Assembly (NCBI RefSeq): GCF_900609055.1
Contig: NZ_UXAW01000051.1
Coordinates: 1-64,000 of the forward strand
Origin: Pseudogemmobacter humi
GTDB taxonomy: Bacteria > Pseudomonadota > Alphaproteobacteria > Rhodobacterales > Rhodobacteraceae
Direction of reading: 5' to 3'
Length of the DNA: 64,000 nucleotides
Part shown: positions 43,916 through 52,447 of the stretch, piece after piece
How the letters are laid out: every line of letters starts with the position of its first letter
How positions within the stretch are numbered: position 1 is the stretch's first letter
Translations under genes and position numbers: made by a program
The notes under the pieces: generated by a model
What the model saw: only the letters and a program-made list of their open reading frames with translations
What the model was told of the DNA's origin: nothing
Database searches by the model: none

Positions 43916-45244
43916 TTACGCCCCCTTGATCAGCCTGCGCCGCAGCCAGCCCGAGAGGCTGTCCATCAGCATGACCATCAGCACGATGAGGACCATGTAG
44001 TAGGCCACCTCTTCCCAGTCCTTCTGGGTGTTGATCGCCTGGGTCAGCAAAAGCCCGATCCCGCCGCCAACGATGGCGCCGATGACGGTGGCGCTGCGGG
44101 TGTTCGATTCCAGATAGTACAGGATCTGGGACAGCAGCACCGGCGTCACCTGTGGGATCACGCCGAACCGGGCGCGCTGCAGGCCGTTGGCGCCGGTGGA
44201 CCGGATCCCCTCGACCTGCTTGTCGTCGATGTTTTCCAGCGCTTCCGAGAAGGTCTTGCCGAAGGTGCCGGAATCGGTGATCGCGATGGCGATGGCGCCC
44301 GTCATCGGCCCCGGGCCAAAGGCACGGCTGAGGATGATGGTCCAGATCAACCCGTCCACCCCGCGGATGAAGTCGAAGACCCGGCGGGCGACAAAGCGCA
44401 GCGGGCCGAGCGGGTTGAAGTTCCGCGCGGCGAGAAAGCTCAGCGGCAGGGCCACCAGCGCGGCCGACATGGTGCCCAGGAAGGCCATGAGGATCGTCTC
44501 GAAGATTGCCCAGGCCACGTCTCCGTGCCGCCACATCTTGTTGGTCCAGAACTCGCGGGCCATGTAGCCGAGGTTCGTCCGCGCGGGGTCGATCCGGTCG
44601 GCGGTCGTGGCCAGCGCCAGAAGCTCGCCCCAGGACTTGCCGTAGAACGGGCTGTCGAGGGTGAAGAACCAAAGCTCCCAGCCCGGCTCGTATCGGAAGG
44701 TCTCGACCTTCGAGCGCGAGTAGCTGAAGCGCCCGGCCGCGGTGGTGGCCGAGACCTTGTTTTCCGACACGCTGATCCAGTCGGGGATCGGCCGGGGCGC
44801 GGTGAGGACAGGCTTGCCGCCCTCGGGCCGGATGTCGAGGGTGCCGTAGCCGGGCACGACATAGCGCGCGCCCCGGTCGTCGTAGGTGACGACATGGCCC
44901 CCGCCGAGGTCGATGGTGGTGACATTGCCCGCAATGCCCACCCATTCCGGCACCATGCCCTCGGGATAGGTGCCCTTGGCCTCGCCCTCGATGGCGATGG
45001 TGACGCGGCCGGTGCGGTTGTCGCGGGTGACATGGGTCTTGTGCGACCAGAAGTCGCCCAGAAGGATCGCGGCATTTTCAAAGCGGGCGCGCTGCACCAG
45101 ACCCGTGATATCGAAGCTGACCGCGGCATAGACCAGATAGACCAGGATCACCGTGGGGATCGCGAAGGCGATGCGGCGGCCGGCGGCGAAGCGGCGGGTG
45201 ACCGTCTCGGCAAGTGCGGGTGCGGGTGCGGGCAACGCGGTCAT
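43916..45244 (-). CDS. phnE: phosphonate ABC transporter permease PhnE (long form)
   Basis: 442 aa. One helix near 25-45 (IAFAIPTVILVYLVYAAVSF) is followed by a large polar region of about 150-170 residues, presumably periplasmic (ENAAILLGDFW..FYGKSWGELL), then the permease core (AWAIFETILMAFLGTMSAALVALPLSFLAARNF, FIRGVDGLIWTIILSRAFGPG, EAL loop GTFGKTFSEALENIDDKQVEGI). PhnE proteins are usually 260-290 aa; the extra domain is uncommon outside alphaproteobacteria. It is paired with the shorter permease upstream (3-bp gap). Confidence 0.9.
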   Translation of the reverse strand: MTALPAPAPALAETVTRRFAAGRRIAFAIPTVILVYLVYAAVSFDITGLVQRARFENAAILLGDFWSHKTHVTRDNRTGRVTIAIEGEAKGTYPEGMVPEWVGIAGNVTTIDLGGGHVVTYDDRGARYVVPGYGTLDIRPEGGKPVLTAPRPIPDWISVSENKVSATTAAGRFSYSRSKVETFRYEPGWELWFFTLDSPFYGKSWGELLALATTADRIDPARTNLGYMAREFWTNKMWRHGDVAWAIFETILMAFLGTMSAALVALPLSFLAARNFNPLGPLRFVARRVFDFIRGVDGLIWTIILSRAFGPGPMTGAIAIAITDSGTFGKTFSEALENIDDKQVEGIRSTGANGLQRARFGVIPQVTPVLLSQILYYLESNTRSATVIGAIVGGGIGLLLTQAINTQKDWEEVAYYMVLIVLMVMLMDSLSGWLRRRLIKGA

Positions 45245-45247
45245 GGT

Positions 45248-46126
45248 TCAGTTCCCCCTGACCAGCTTGTGGCGGCAGCGGTCGGAAACCTGGTCAATCA
45301 GGACGATGGTCAGGAACAGCAGTGCGAAGATGGCGACAACTTCGTCATAGCGGCCCTGCCCCCATTGCATCGCGATCTTCAGGTCGTGGCCGATGCCGCC
45401 TTCGCCGACGAAACCCAGGATGGCCGAGGCGCGGACGTTGATCTCGAACCGCAGCAGCGCATAGGACAGCCAGTTCGGCGCAACCTGGGGGATGACGCCC
45501 AGCCACATGCGCTGGCCCCAGCTGGCGCCGACCGAGGCCAGCCCCTCGACGGGCTTCAGGTCAGCATTCTCGGCCACCTCAGAGAACAGTTTGCCCAGGG
45601 CACCGCCGGTGTGCAGCGCAATGGCGATGACGGCAGGCACCGGGCCGCCGCCCAGGATATAGATCAGCACCAGCGCGACGACGATCTCGGGGATCGCCCG
45701 CAAGGCATCCATCGCGCGGCGGAAAAGCGGGATCAGGCGCGGCCAGCGTGCAAGGCCCCGCGTGGCCAGAAGCGACAACGCCATCGCGGCCATCGCCCCC
45801 GTCAGCGTGGCGACCGCGGCAATGTTCAGCGTCTCGATCAGGGCGGGGATGTGATCGCGGAAGATCGCAGGCAGAAGCGCCCGCTTCTCCCAGGCCTCGG
45901 CCAGGACTTCGGCGGGAAAGTCGAACAGCTGGCCCAGGCCACCGAGGAACCCGCCTGCATTGCGGTCCTCGGCCAGCCGCCAGCCCGAGGCCATAAGGGC
46001 CACGAAAACGACCAGCAGGATGCCGCCATACATCCGCTTGCGCCGGACCAGGTCCAGATAAGCAGCTTGCGGGTCGACAAGATTGGGGCGGCGGCCCGGT
46101 TCGGGACCGAAGGCGACATCGACCAT
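45248..46126 (-). CDS. phnE: phosphonate ABC transporter permease PhnE (short form)
   Basis: 292 aa. A cytosolic N-terminus of about 30 residues precedes the first helix (MYGGILLVVFVALMASGW). Permease core: IPALIETLNIAAVATLTGAMAAMALSLLATRGL, FRRAMDALRAIPEIVVALVLIYILGGGPVPAV, and coupling loop GALGKLFSEVAENADLKPVEGLASVGAS. It forms a heterodimeric channel with the long PhnE. 61 bp downstream of phnD. Confidence 0.93.
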   Translation of the reverse strand: MVDVAFGPEPGRRPNLVDPQAAYLDLVRRKRMYGGILLVVFVALMASGWRLAEDRNAGGFLGGLGQLFDFPAEVLAEAWEKRALLPAIFRDHIPALIETLNIAAVATLTGAMAAMALSLLATRGLARWPRLIPLFRRAMDALRAIPEIVVALVLIYILGGGPVPAVIAIALHTGGALGKLFSEVAENADLKPVEGLASVGASWGQRMWLGVIPQVAPNWLSYALLRFEINVRASAILGFVGEGGIGHDLKIAMQWGQGRYDEVVAIFALLFLTIVLIDQVSDRCRHKLVRGN

Positions 46127-46187
46127 GGGATCATCCAGGGGAAAGGCCCGGACCCCCGGGGAGCGGCGGGGTCCGGGAGGGGCAGGA

Positions 46188-47084
46188 TCAGGTGCCTTCC
46201 TGCATCTTGCGGGCGGCGATTATGCCGTCGTAGTCCGAGTGTTTGACCGGAACGAAGTCCCTGGCCTCGCCGGCGGCGACGGAATAGGCACATTCCGGGT
46301 CGGTTTCCCACAGGTCGGCGGTCAACCGGGTGACCTTGTCCTTCACATCCTGCGGCAGAGCCTTGCGCAGGACCATCGGGCCTTCCGGGATCAGCGCCGA
46401 GCGCCAGATCTCGACCAGGTTCGACATGTCCACGAGACCTGCATCGGCGGCCTTGCGGAAGGCGCCGGAGTTGTAGCCGTCTTCCCAGTTGCCCAGGCCG
46501 TCGGCCCAGCTGACGCCCGCATCGAAATCGCCGTTGGCAACGCCGACGATAGTCTGTTCATGCCCGCCGGACATCTTCACTTCGCCGAAATAGGACTTCA
46601 GGTTGCCATATTCAGCCGCCAGTTCGGCGCCGGGGACCAGGTAGCCCGAGGTCGAGTTGGGGTCGGCGAAGGCGAAGACCTTGCCCCTGGCGTCTTCCAT
46701 TGAGGTGATGCCGGTGTCCCTGCGGGTGAAGCCGATCGAATAGTAGCCGGTCGAACCATCCACGTTCTGCTTGGTCAGCCTGACTTCTACCGCTTCCGGA
46801 TCGGTCAGATAGATCTTGGCATAACCCGAAGCTCCGAGCCAGGCATAGTCCAGTGTGCCGCCCAGCAGGCCCTGGATCACGCCGTCATAGTCGGCGGGGG
46901 TGAACAGCTTGACCGGAACGCCCAGTTCCGCCTCGATCCTGACGCGCAGGCACTCGTTCGAGGTCAGGCGATCCTGGGCGTTCTCGCCCCCGAGGATTCC
47001 GATGTTGAATTTCCTGATCTCCTGCGCGGTCGCGGCAGAGGCCAGGATCGCGGTCAGGACGGTTGCGGTCAGCAGCTTTTGCAT
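46188..47084 (-). CDS. phnD: phosphonate-binding protein PhnD
   Basis: 298 aa. Signal peptide MQKLLTATVLTAILASAATAQ, then a PhnD-type binding fold: FNIGILGGENAQDRLTSNECLRVRIEAELGVPVKLFTPADYDGVIQGLLGGTLDYAWLGASGYA, GKVFAFADPNSTSGYLVPG. The SAY/Ser-Thr loop for the phosphonate group is seen in DPNSTSGYL. It supplies 2-aminoethyl- or alkylphosphonates to PhnC-PhnE-PhnE. Confidence 0.94.
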   Translation of the reverse strand: MQKLLTATVLTAILASAATAQEIRKFNIGILGGENAQDRLTSNECLRVRIEAELGVPVKLFTPADYDGVIQGLLGGTLDYAWLGASGYAKIYLTDPEAVEVRLTKQNVDGSTGYYSIGFTRRDTGITSMEDARGKVFAFADPNSTSGYLVPGAELAAEYGNLKSYFGEVKMSGGHEQTIVGVANGDFDAGVSWADGLGNWEDGYNSGAFRKAADAGLVDMSNLVEIWRSALIPEGPMVLRKALPQDVKDKVTRLTADLWETDPECAYSVAAGEARDFVPVKHSDYDGIIAARKMQEGT

Positions 47085-47120
47085 GGGGTCTCCATGAGGT
47101 TGAGGCCGGGGTGGCCGGGA

Positions 47121-47939
47121 TCACGACAGCATCAGGTCGGCATAGGTGCCGTCTGCCGTGGTATCGGCGGGGAGGGAGGTCGAGGTCGCCGCCTCGTTGA
47201 AGCCGGCGTCAGCGCCGTAGATGTCGCGGGCAACGCCCGTGGACAGCTGGTCCGGGGTGCCGTCGAAGACGATCCGGCCGTCGCGCATCCCGATGACACG
47301 GTCGCAGTAGCGTCGCGCGGTGTCGAGCGTGTGCAGATTGGCGATGACCATGCGCCCGTCCTCTGCGTTGATGCGCTTCAGCGTGTCCATGACGACCTGG
47401 GCGTTCATCGGATCGAGGCTGGCGATGGGTTCGTCGGCGAGAATGATCTTCGGGTCCTGCATCAGCGCCCGGGCAATGGCGACGCGCTGCTGCTGGCCAC
47501 CCGAGAGCGCCTCGGCGCGCTTGGGCGCCTGTTCGGCGATGCCGAGACGGTCGAGGATCTCCAGCGCGCGCAGGATGTCGGCGCGGGGCCAGAAGTTGAA
47601 CATGGTCTGAAGCGTCGTGCAGCGGTTCAGGATGCCGTGCAGCACGTTCGAGGCCACATCGAGCCGGGGCACGAGGTTGAACTGCTGGAAGATCATCGCG
47701 CATTGCGATTGCCAGGCGCGCGCCTCGGCCCCCTTCAGCGCCAGGACGTTGCGGCCGCCAACGCGGATCTCGCCCGAGGTGGCGTCGAGCAGGCGATTCA
47801 TCATCCGCAGGAAGGTGGATTTACCCGCGCCCGAACGGCCGATGATGCCCACGAAGGCCGGGCTGTCGATGCGGAAGCTGATATTGTCGACCGCGGCCTT
47901 CTGGCCGAACATCCGCGTCACGCCCTGCACGTCCAGCAT
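47121..47939 (-). CDS. phnC: phosphonate ABC transporter ATPase PhnC
   Basis: 272 aa from [21 protein letters not shown]; the frame extends upstream but without similarity. Walker [22 protein letters not shown]-loop ..[20 protein letters not shown], signature [17 protein letters not shown], Walker [25 protein letters not shown]. First gene of the phnC-phnD-phnE-phnE-transferase unit; a candidate PHO box lies 67 bp upstream. Confidence 0.94.
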   Translation of the reverse strand: MLDVQGVTRMFGQKAAVDNISFRIDSPAFVGIIGRSGAGKSTFLRMMNRLLDATSGEIRVGGRNVLALKGAEARAWQSQCAMIFQQFNLVPRLDVASNVLHGILNRCTTLQTMFNFWPRADILRALEILDRLGIAEQAPKRAEALSGGQQQRVAIARALMQDPKIILADEPIASLDPMNAQVVMDTLKRINAEDGRMVIANLHTLDTARRYCDRVIGMRDGRIVFDGTPDQLSTGVARDIYGADAGFNEAATSTSLPADTTADGTYADLMLS

Positions 47940-48006
47940 CGGTCTCTCTCGCCCCGTGGTCTGCGATAGTCCTACCGGGGGGATGTGACAGCCGTCCGAA
48001 CCCTGG

Positions 48007-48024
48007 ATGAACCTTGTATGACGC
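48007..48024 (-). promoter_or_regulatory. Candidate PHO box upstream of phnC
   Basis: On the minus strand GCGTCAT-ACAA-GGTTCAT has GTCAT and TTCAT cores spaced as in PHO boxes (5/7 and 4/7). A further CTGTCAC half-site lies at 47985-47991, nearer to the gene. Weak on its own, but the place is right. Confidence 0.35.
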
Positions 48025-48027
48025 GGG

Positions 48028-48936
48028 CTACCATCTGATGTGGCGGGGCCAGACAAAAGTCTCGTCAGGGTCCCTGAGCGCCGGGTCCGCAAGCGCCATG
48101 CAGCGTCGCCGCAGTTCGGCCGCCACCCGGTCGCGGTCGAGCAGGCGCAGCTCTGCGGCCGGAACCGGCGCGCCGAGGCGCAGCTCGACCGGCTGGCCGA
48201 TCCGGCGCCGGGTTTCATGGAAGATCAGCGCCACGCGCAGCGCATAAGAGGTGTGGCTGGCGATCTGGAACAGACGCGTGTTCTGCCCGGCGAAATGCAC
48301 CGGAAGAGTGGTCACGCCGGGAATCGTTGCCAGCCGCCCGACGAAGGGGTGCCAGGCCGCATCCACCGCGCGGCCCCTCAGCGGCCGGTTCGCCGTGGCC
48401 ACGCCGCCCGCGGGGAAGACGGCCACGACCTCGCCCGCCTGCAAAAGCGCGGCCGCGCGCCGCCGGGTCTCGACCGTCAGCCGCCGCGCTTCGGGTGTGC
48501 CCGAGAAATCGACGGGCAGGAGGTAGGGATCGACCTCGGGCACCCGGCAGAGCAGGCTGTTCGTCAGGATGCGCACATTGCCGCGCATCTGCATTCCCAG
48601 ATGGCCGATGGCCAGCCCATCGATGACGCCGAAGGGATGGTTCGCCACAAGAAGAAGCCCACCCGATGCCGGCACCGCCTCCAGATGCCCGGCCCCTGCG
48701 GCAATCTGCGGGTCGATCCGCAGCTGGCGCAGCGCGGCCGAAAAGACCGGCATGCCCAGAGGCCGGTCGCACCATACCCAGTCGAGGTAGAGCCGCCGCA
48801 GCCTGCGCTGGCCGGTCAGCATTTCGACCGCGCGGATCAGGCTGCGGCGGAAGCGTGACTGGCCCGGGTGGGAACAGGTGAAGTCGATCTGCGGCGCGGC
48901 GGGAAGGCTGTCGAAATCGGCAAGCGCATCAAGCAT
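48028..48936 (-). CDS. lysophospholipid acyltransferase-like protein of the second phn operon
   Basis: 302 aa. The LPLAT motif appears as [20 protein letters not shown] (about 96-115), the HPFGxxDG variant of the 'hemolysin-like' acyltransferase group rather than the NHxxxxD of PlsC. Further blocks: [30 protein letters not shown] (the FPxG block) and [20 protein letters not shown]. There is no membrane helix of note. Acyl acceptor unknown. It overlaps phnM-like gene 48929-50182 by 8 nt and is the last gene of the operon; lipid modification beside phosphonate uptake is the notable point. Confidence 0.88.
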   Translation of the reverse strand: MLDALADFDSLPAAPQIDFTCSHPGQSRFRRSLIRAVEMLTGQRRLRRLYLDWVWCDRPLGMPVFSAALRQLRIDPQIAAGAGHLEAVPASGGLLLVANHPFGVIDGLAIGHLGMQMRGNVRILTNSLLCRVPEVDPYLLPVDFSGTPEARRLTVETRRRAAALLQAGEVVAVFPAGGVATANRPLRGRAVDAAWHPFVGRLATIPGVTTLPVHFAGQNTRLFQIASHTSYALRVALIFHETRRRIGQPVELRLGAPVPAAELRLLDRDRVAAELRRRCMALADPALRDPDETFVWPRHIRW

Positions 48937-50182
48937 TGGGGCCTCCTCCGAGGGCGGGTTCGGGTCGGCGGACGACGGGCAGGGCCGAATATCCGGGCCG
49001 GCCCGAAACCCAGGTGCGCAGGGGGGCCGGGGCCTGGCCTTCGGGCCAGTCGAGCAGAAGGAGGTCGGCGCGCAGCCCGGCGGCGATCCGCCCCCGGTCG
49101 GCCAGCCCCATCGCGCGAGCCGGATTCAGCGAAACGAGCGCCCACAGGACCGGCAGCGGTGCCACCCGGTCGGCGTGCAGCCGCACCATGGCCCCCAGCA
49201 TGGCAGGGTAATAGTAGTCGGACGCCAGGATGTCGCACAGCCCGCGCGCGATCATCTGCGCGGCTCCGGGGCTGCCGAGGTGGCTGCCGCCGCGCATGGC
49301 GTTCGGTGCGCCCAGCACGATGGCATCGCCCGCCTCGCGCGCGGCAAGGAAGACGCGCTCGTGCATCGGGAACTCGGCCACCGTCGCGCCCAGCCCGCGA
49401 TAGTATCTGCGGGTTTCGGCCTGGCTGTCGTCGTGGCTGAGCATCGGTGCCTTGTGCGTCCGGGCCAGCGCCGCCATGCGGGCGATATGGTCCGGGACCT
49501 CGGCGCGGCGGGCCCAGACCCTGTTGAGCAGCGCCACATAGTCCTCGGGCAGGATATGGGCGCGAAGGGCCTGGTCGGCCATCTTCTTCCGGAAGCGCGG
49601 TGCGTCGAAAGGGGTGACCGGATAGGGATCGATCTGGTCAAAGGGCCGGTCCTGAACTGCGACATCGGGGTGAAGGAGCATCGAGCTCGTATGGTCGTTG
49701 AAAGCCAGCGCCGGGCGATCGGCGCCAGCCAGGGCATGGGTGATCAGGGGTTCGGCCTCATGGCAGAAGGTTTCCCACCGCAGTTGCAGGCGGTTCTCGG
49801 CGGTGAGGCGGGGGCGGAGGCGTTCCAGTGCGCGGAGGATCCGCCAGCCGGTATCGACGCTGCGCAGACCGGGTTCCCAGGACAGGGTCAGCGCGTGATA
49901 GGCGGTGGCGATGCCGTTGGCGGCCAGCTGGCGGTCGGTCTCCAGCAAGGCGGTTTCCACAGGCACCATGACGCCGGGGCGCGGCATGACCTGACGCTCG
50001 AAGGCGTCGCCGTGCATATCGACGAAGGCCGGGGCCAGGATGCGCCCGCGCGCCGGGATGACGGCCGCGCCGTCGCGCGCAACATCGATGCCGGTGATCC
50101 GCCCGCCCTCGATGCGGACCGAGGCGATCTCGACCCGGTCGTCCAGGATGACGCGGGCGCCCTCGATCAACTCGGCGCTCAT
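48929..50182 (-). CDS. divergent PhnM-like amidohydrolase
   Basis: 417 aa amidohydrolase of the PhnM group (COG3454-like). Metal-site motifs are kept but differ from the canonical copy: APAFVDMHGDAFERQVMPRPG instead of LHTDNLERH, LAFNDHTSSMLL, MLSHDDSQAETRRYY. Gly/Ser-rich region APNAMRGGSHLGSPGAAQMIARGLCDILASDYYYP matches the PhnM C-terminal half. It is about 36 aa longer than the PhnM at 35559 and sits outside the C-P lyase operon. It may act on a related phosphate or pyrophosphate ester rather than on the PhnM substrate. It overlaps both neighbours. Confidence 0.88.
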   Translation of the reverse strand: MSAELIEGARVILDDRVEIASVRIEGGRITGIDVARDGAAVIPARGRILAPAFVDMHGDAFERQVMPRPGVMVPVETALLETDRQLAANGIATAYHALTLSWEPGLRSVDTGWRILRALERLRPRLTAENRLQLRWETFCHEAEPLITHALAGADRPALAFNDHTSSMLLHPDVAVQDRPFDQIDPYPVTPFDAPRFRKKMADQALRAHILPEDYVALLNRVWARRAEVPDHIARMAALARTHKAPMLSHDDSQAETRRYYRGLGATVAEFPMHERVFLAAREAGDAIVLGAPNAMRGGSHLGSPGAAQMIARGLCDILASDYYYPAMLGAMVRLHADRVAPLPVLWALVSLNPARAMGLADRGRIAAGLRADLLLLDWPEGQAPAPLRTWVSGRPGYSALPVVRRPEPALGGGPNA

Positions 50183-50847
50183 GCCAGACGCTCCGCCAGA
50201 AGATGCCAGGGCGATGAACCGGGCTTTTCATGCGGCCGGTCGAACAGCGCGAGAATCTCGACCCCCCGGAGCAGCGACAGAAGGTTGGCTGCGGTGCAGA
50301 AATAGTGTGGATGTCTCTTGTCGCCCGGTCCGTCGAAAACCCGGGTGTTGCGGCTGATCTCGCGGCAGGGGGCCTTCACCTGTTCCACCGGCAGGCGGCG
50401 GGCGGACAGCAGGGTTTCCATGAAGCTGCCGCCCGGGCGCAGGACGCGGGCAACCTCGGACAGGGCGCGGCGGACGACGGCTTCGCCACCGTGGCAGACG
50501 ACGTTCCAGGCCAGCACTTGGTCGAAGCTGGTCGCCGCGAACGGCAGATTGGTCATCGGCGCCTGGACCACCTGGACGGGCACGGCCCGGGCGAAGGCGG
50601 CGGCGGCAATGGCGGCGGTCGCGGCCTCGGCGGCGTCCGGCGCTGTGACCTCGTGGCCCGGTTCGGCGAAGGCCAGTGCGTGGCGAACAATCGCGGCGCC
50701 GGGGTCCAGGACGCGCGATCCCTGTGGCAGGCCGCGGGCATGGTCCATCGCCCAGGGTTCCGGCACCGCCCGGGGCGAGGCATTGTCGGCCTCCTTCCAC
50801 TCGGCGTTCCGGTAGTGGTGGGCCGTGTCGGTGACCATCCGGTTCAT
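50179..50847 (-). CDS. class I SAM-dependent methyltransferase-like protein
   Basis: 222 aa. Methyltransf_11-like pattern: motif I region GSRVLDPGAAIVRHALAFAEPGHEVTAPDAAEAA, a post-motif VQAPMTNLPFAATSFDQVLAWNVVCHGGEA and EVARVLRPGGSFMETLLS. Motif I lacks the usual GxGxG (GAAIVRH instead), so SAM binding is not certain. The C-terminal part DKRHPHYFCTAANLLSLLRGVEIL resembles ubiquinone/menaquinone-type methyltransferases. Overlaps with phnE (50844-50847) and phnM-like (50179-50182) show translational coupling. Confidence 0.82.
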   Translation of the reverse strand: MNRMVTDTAHHYRNAEWKEADNASPRAVPEPWAMDHARGLPQGSRVLDPGAAIVRHALAFAEPGHEVTAPDAAEAATAAIAAAAFARAVPVQVVQAPMTNLPFAATSFDQVLAWNVVCHGGEAVVRRALSEVARVLRPGGSFMETLLSARRLPVEQVKAPCREISRNTRVFDGPGDKRHPHYFCTAANLLSLLRGVEILALFDRPHEKPGSSPWHLLAERLA

Positions 50848-51638
50848 ATCAGTTTCCTCCGAATCCAGCCCGAGCCCTGCTCGACGGCGATGACCAGCCC
50901 CAGCATCATCAGGATGATCGCCAGCGCCTCGTCGTAATTGAAAAGGTCGAAGGCGACCTTGAGGTCCACCCCGATGCCGCCCGCGCCGACAAGGCCCAGC
51001 GCGGCCGAGCCTCGCATCGATTTCTCAAGTGCGAACAGCGAGGTGGCGGTGAACGAGGGCATGCAGGCCGGGATCACGGCCGAGCCGATGATACCCAGCC
51101 GGCTGGCGCCGATGGCACGCAGCGCGTCCTGCGGGCCGGGGTCGGTCTCCTCCATCGCCTCGGCGAAGAAGCGGCCGGCGAAGCCGATCTTGTCGACCAT
51201 GATCGCCATGACCCCCGCGGCGGGGCCGAGGCCCACGATGATGATGAAGACGATGGCCCATACGAGATCGGGCACGGTGCGGAACAGCGCGATCAGCGCC
51301 CGGGCAGCCTGACGGACCAGCGGGTGCGGCGACAGGCGGTCTGTGGCGAGGATCGCGAAGGGAAGCGCCAGGATCAGGCCCAGGAAACACCCCGCGACGG
51401 CCATCTGCAGGGTTTCCAGAAGCTTCCAGCCGATGGGCACGATGCATGTGAAGTCGGGCGGGAACATCCGGGTCAGAAGGCCCGAGGGTGCAAAGAGCCG
51501 GGCGATGCCGCTGCCAAGTTTGTCTGGCGCCGGGGCGGTGGCCGCGAGCGAGGTCACGACCAGCGTCAACACGGCCAGCAAGGCGGCATATTCCACCAGG
51601 CTGCGGTGCCGGAAGCGGGCGGGGGATTGGGAGATCAT
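50844..51638 (-). CDS. phosphonate-type ABC transporter permease of the second operon
   Basis: 264 aa PhnE-family permease. Helices: LVEYAALLAVLTLVVTSLAAT, LLETLQMAVAGCFLGLILALPFAILATDRL, ALIALFRTVPDLVWAIVFIIIVGLGPAAGVMAI; coupling loop FAGRFFAEAMEETDPGPQDALRAIGAS. Single permease gene, so it presumably forms a homodimer. It overlaps the ATPase gene (51635-51638) and the methyltransferase gene (50844-50847). Confidence 0.92.
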   Translation of the reverse strand: MISQSPARFRHRSLVEYAALLAVLTLVVTSLAATAPAPDKLGSGIARLFAPSGLLTRMFPPDFTCIVPIGWKLLETLQMAVAGCFLGLILALPFAILATDRLSPHPLVRQAARALIALFRTVPDLVWAIVFIIIVGLGPAAGVMAIMVDKIGFAGRFFAEAMEETDPGPQDALRAIGASRLGIIGSAVIPACMPSFTATSLFALEKSMRGSAALGLVGAGGIGVDLKVAFDLFNYDEALAIILMMLGLVIAVEQGSGWIRRKLI

Positions 51639-52447
51639 GCGGCCTCCGCATGATCGAAGAACTGCCGCAGGCCGGCGGCGTTGGCATGCCGGGTGGGCTG
51701 GTCCAGCGCGATCCGGCCGTTGGCGAGACCCAGGATACGGTCGGAAAAGCGCAGCGTGTGCTCCAGCCGGTGTGAGATGACCAGAAGCGACAGTCCCTCC
51801 TCGCGGACAAGACCCAGAAGCAGGGACATCACTTCTTCCCCTGTCTGTGGGTCAAGGCTGGCGTCCGGCTCGTCGGCCAGGATGAAGGCCGGGCGCTGCA
51901 TCAGCATACGGGCGATGGCGACGCGCTGCTGTTGGCCGCCGGACAGGTTGTCGACGCGCAAAAGCGCGCGGTCGGCAAGGCCCACGCGGGCAAGGCAGGC
52001 CATCGCCTCGTTGCGCACCGCGGCGGGCGCCAGCGCCTGCGCCCAGGTGCGCGGGCCCGGGATCCGCGCCTGCGCGCCGTGGATCACGTTGGAAAGGGCG
52101 GACAGGCGGGGAACGAGATTGTGACGCTGCCAGACGATCCCGACCTCGGCCCGGAAGCGGCGCAGCCCTCGCGGAGTCAGGCGACACACATCGCGGCCGA
52201 GCATCCGGATCTCGCCGCCCGAGGGTTCGACCAGCCGGACAAGACAGCGCAAGAGCGTGGACTTGCCCGACCCGTTCGCCCCGATCAGCGCCGTCGCCTG
52301 GCCGGGGGCAAGCGTGAAGCTCAGGCCCTGCAACACCTTGCGGCCCGGAAAGTCCCTGGTCAGACCGGCCACGGCAAGGACCGGCTCCGCTACGGCGGAT
52401 CCGGTCAGCGGCGGCGGAGAAAGCGGGGCGTTCACCGGCTTACTCAC
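51635..52447 (-). CDS. phosphonate-type ABC transporter ATPase of the second operon
   Basis: 270 aa. Walker A ALIGANGSGKSTLLRCLVRL, Q-loop IVWQRHNLVPRLSALSNVIHG, signature [17 protein letters not shown], Walker B AFILADEPDASLDPQTGEEVMSLL. The RHNLVPRLSxLxNVxHG segment is typical of PhnC. Only about half-identical by eye to the PhnC at 47121, so it is a distinct paralogue rather than a recent duplicate. It overlaps the binding-protein gene by 8 nt. Confidence 0.92.
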   Translation of the reverse strand: MSKPVNAPLSPPPLTGSAVAEPVLAVAGLTRDFPGRKVLQGLSFTLAPGQATALIGANGSGKSTLLRCLVRLVEPSGGEIRMLGRDVCRLTPRGLRRFRAEVGIVWQRHNLVPRLSALSNVIHGAQARIPGPRTWAQALAPAAVRNEAMACLARVGLADRALLRVDNLSGGQQQRVAIARMLMQRPAFILADEPDASLDPQTGEEVMSLLLGLVREEGLSLLVISHRLEHTLRFSDRILGLANGRIALDQPTRHANAAGLRQFFDHAEAA

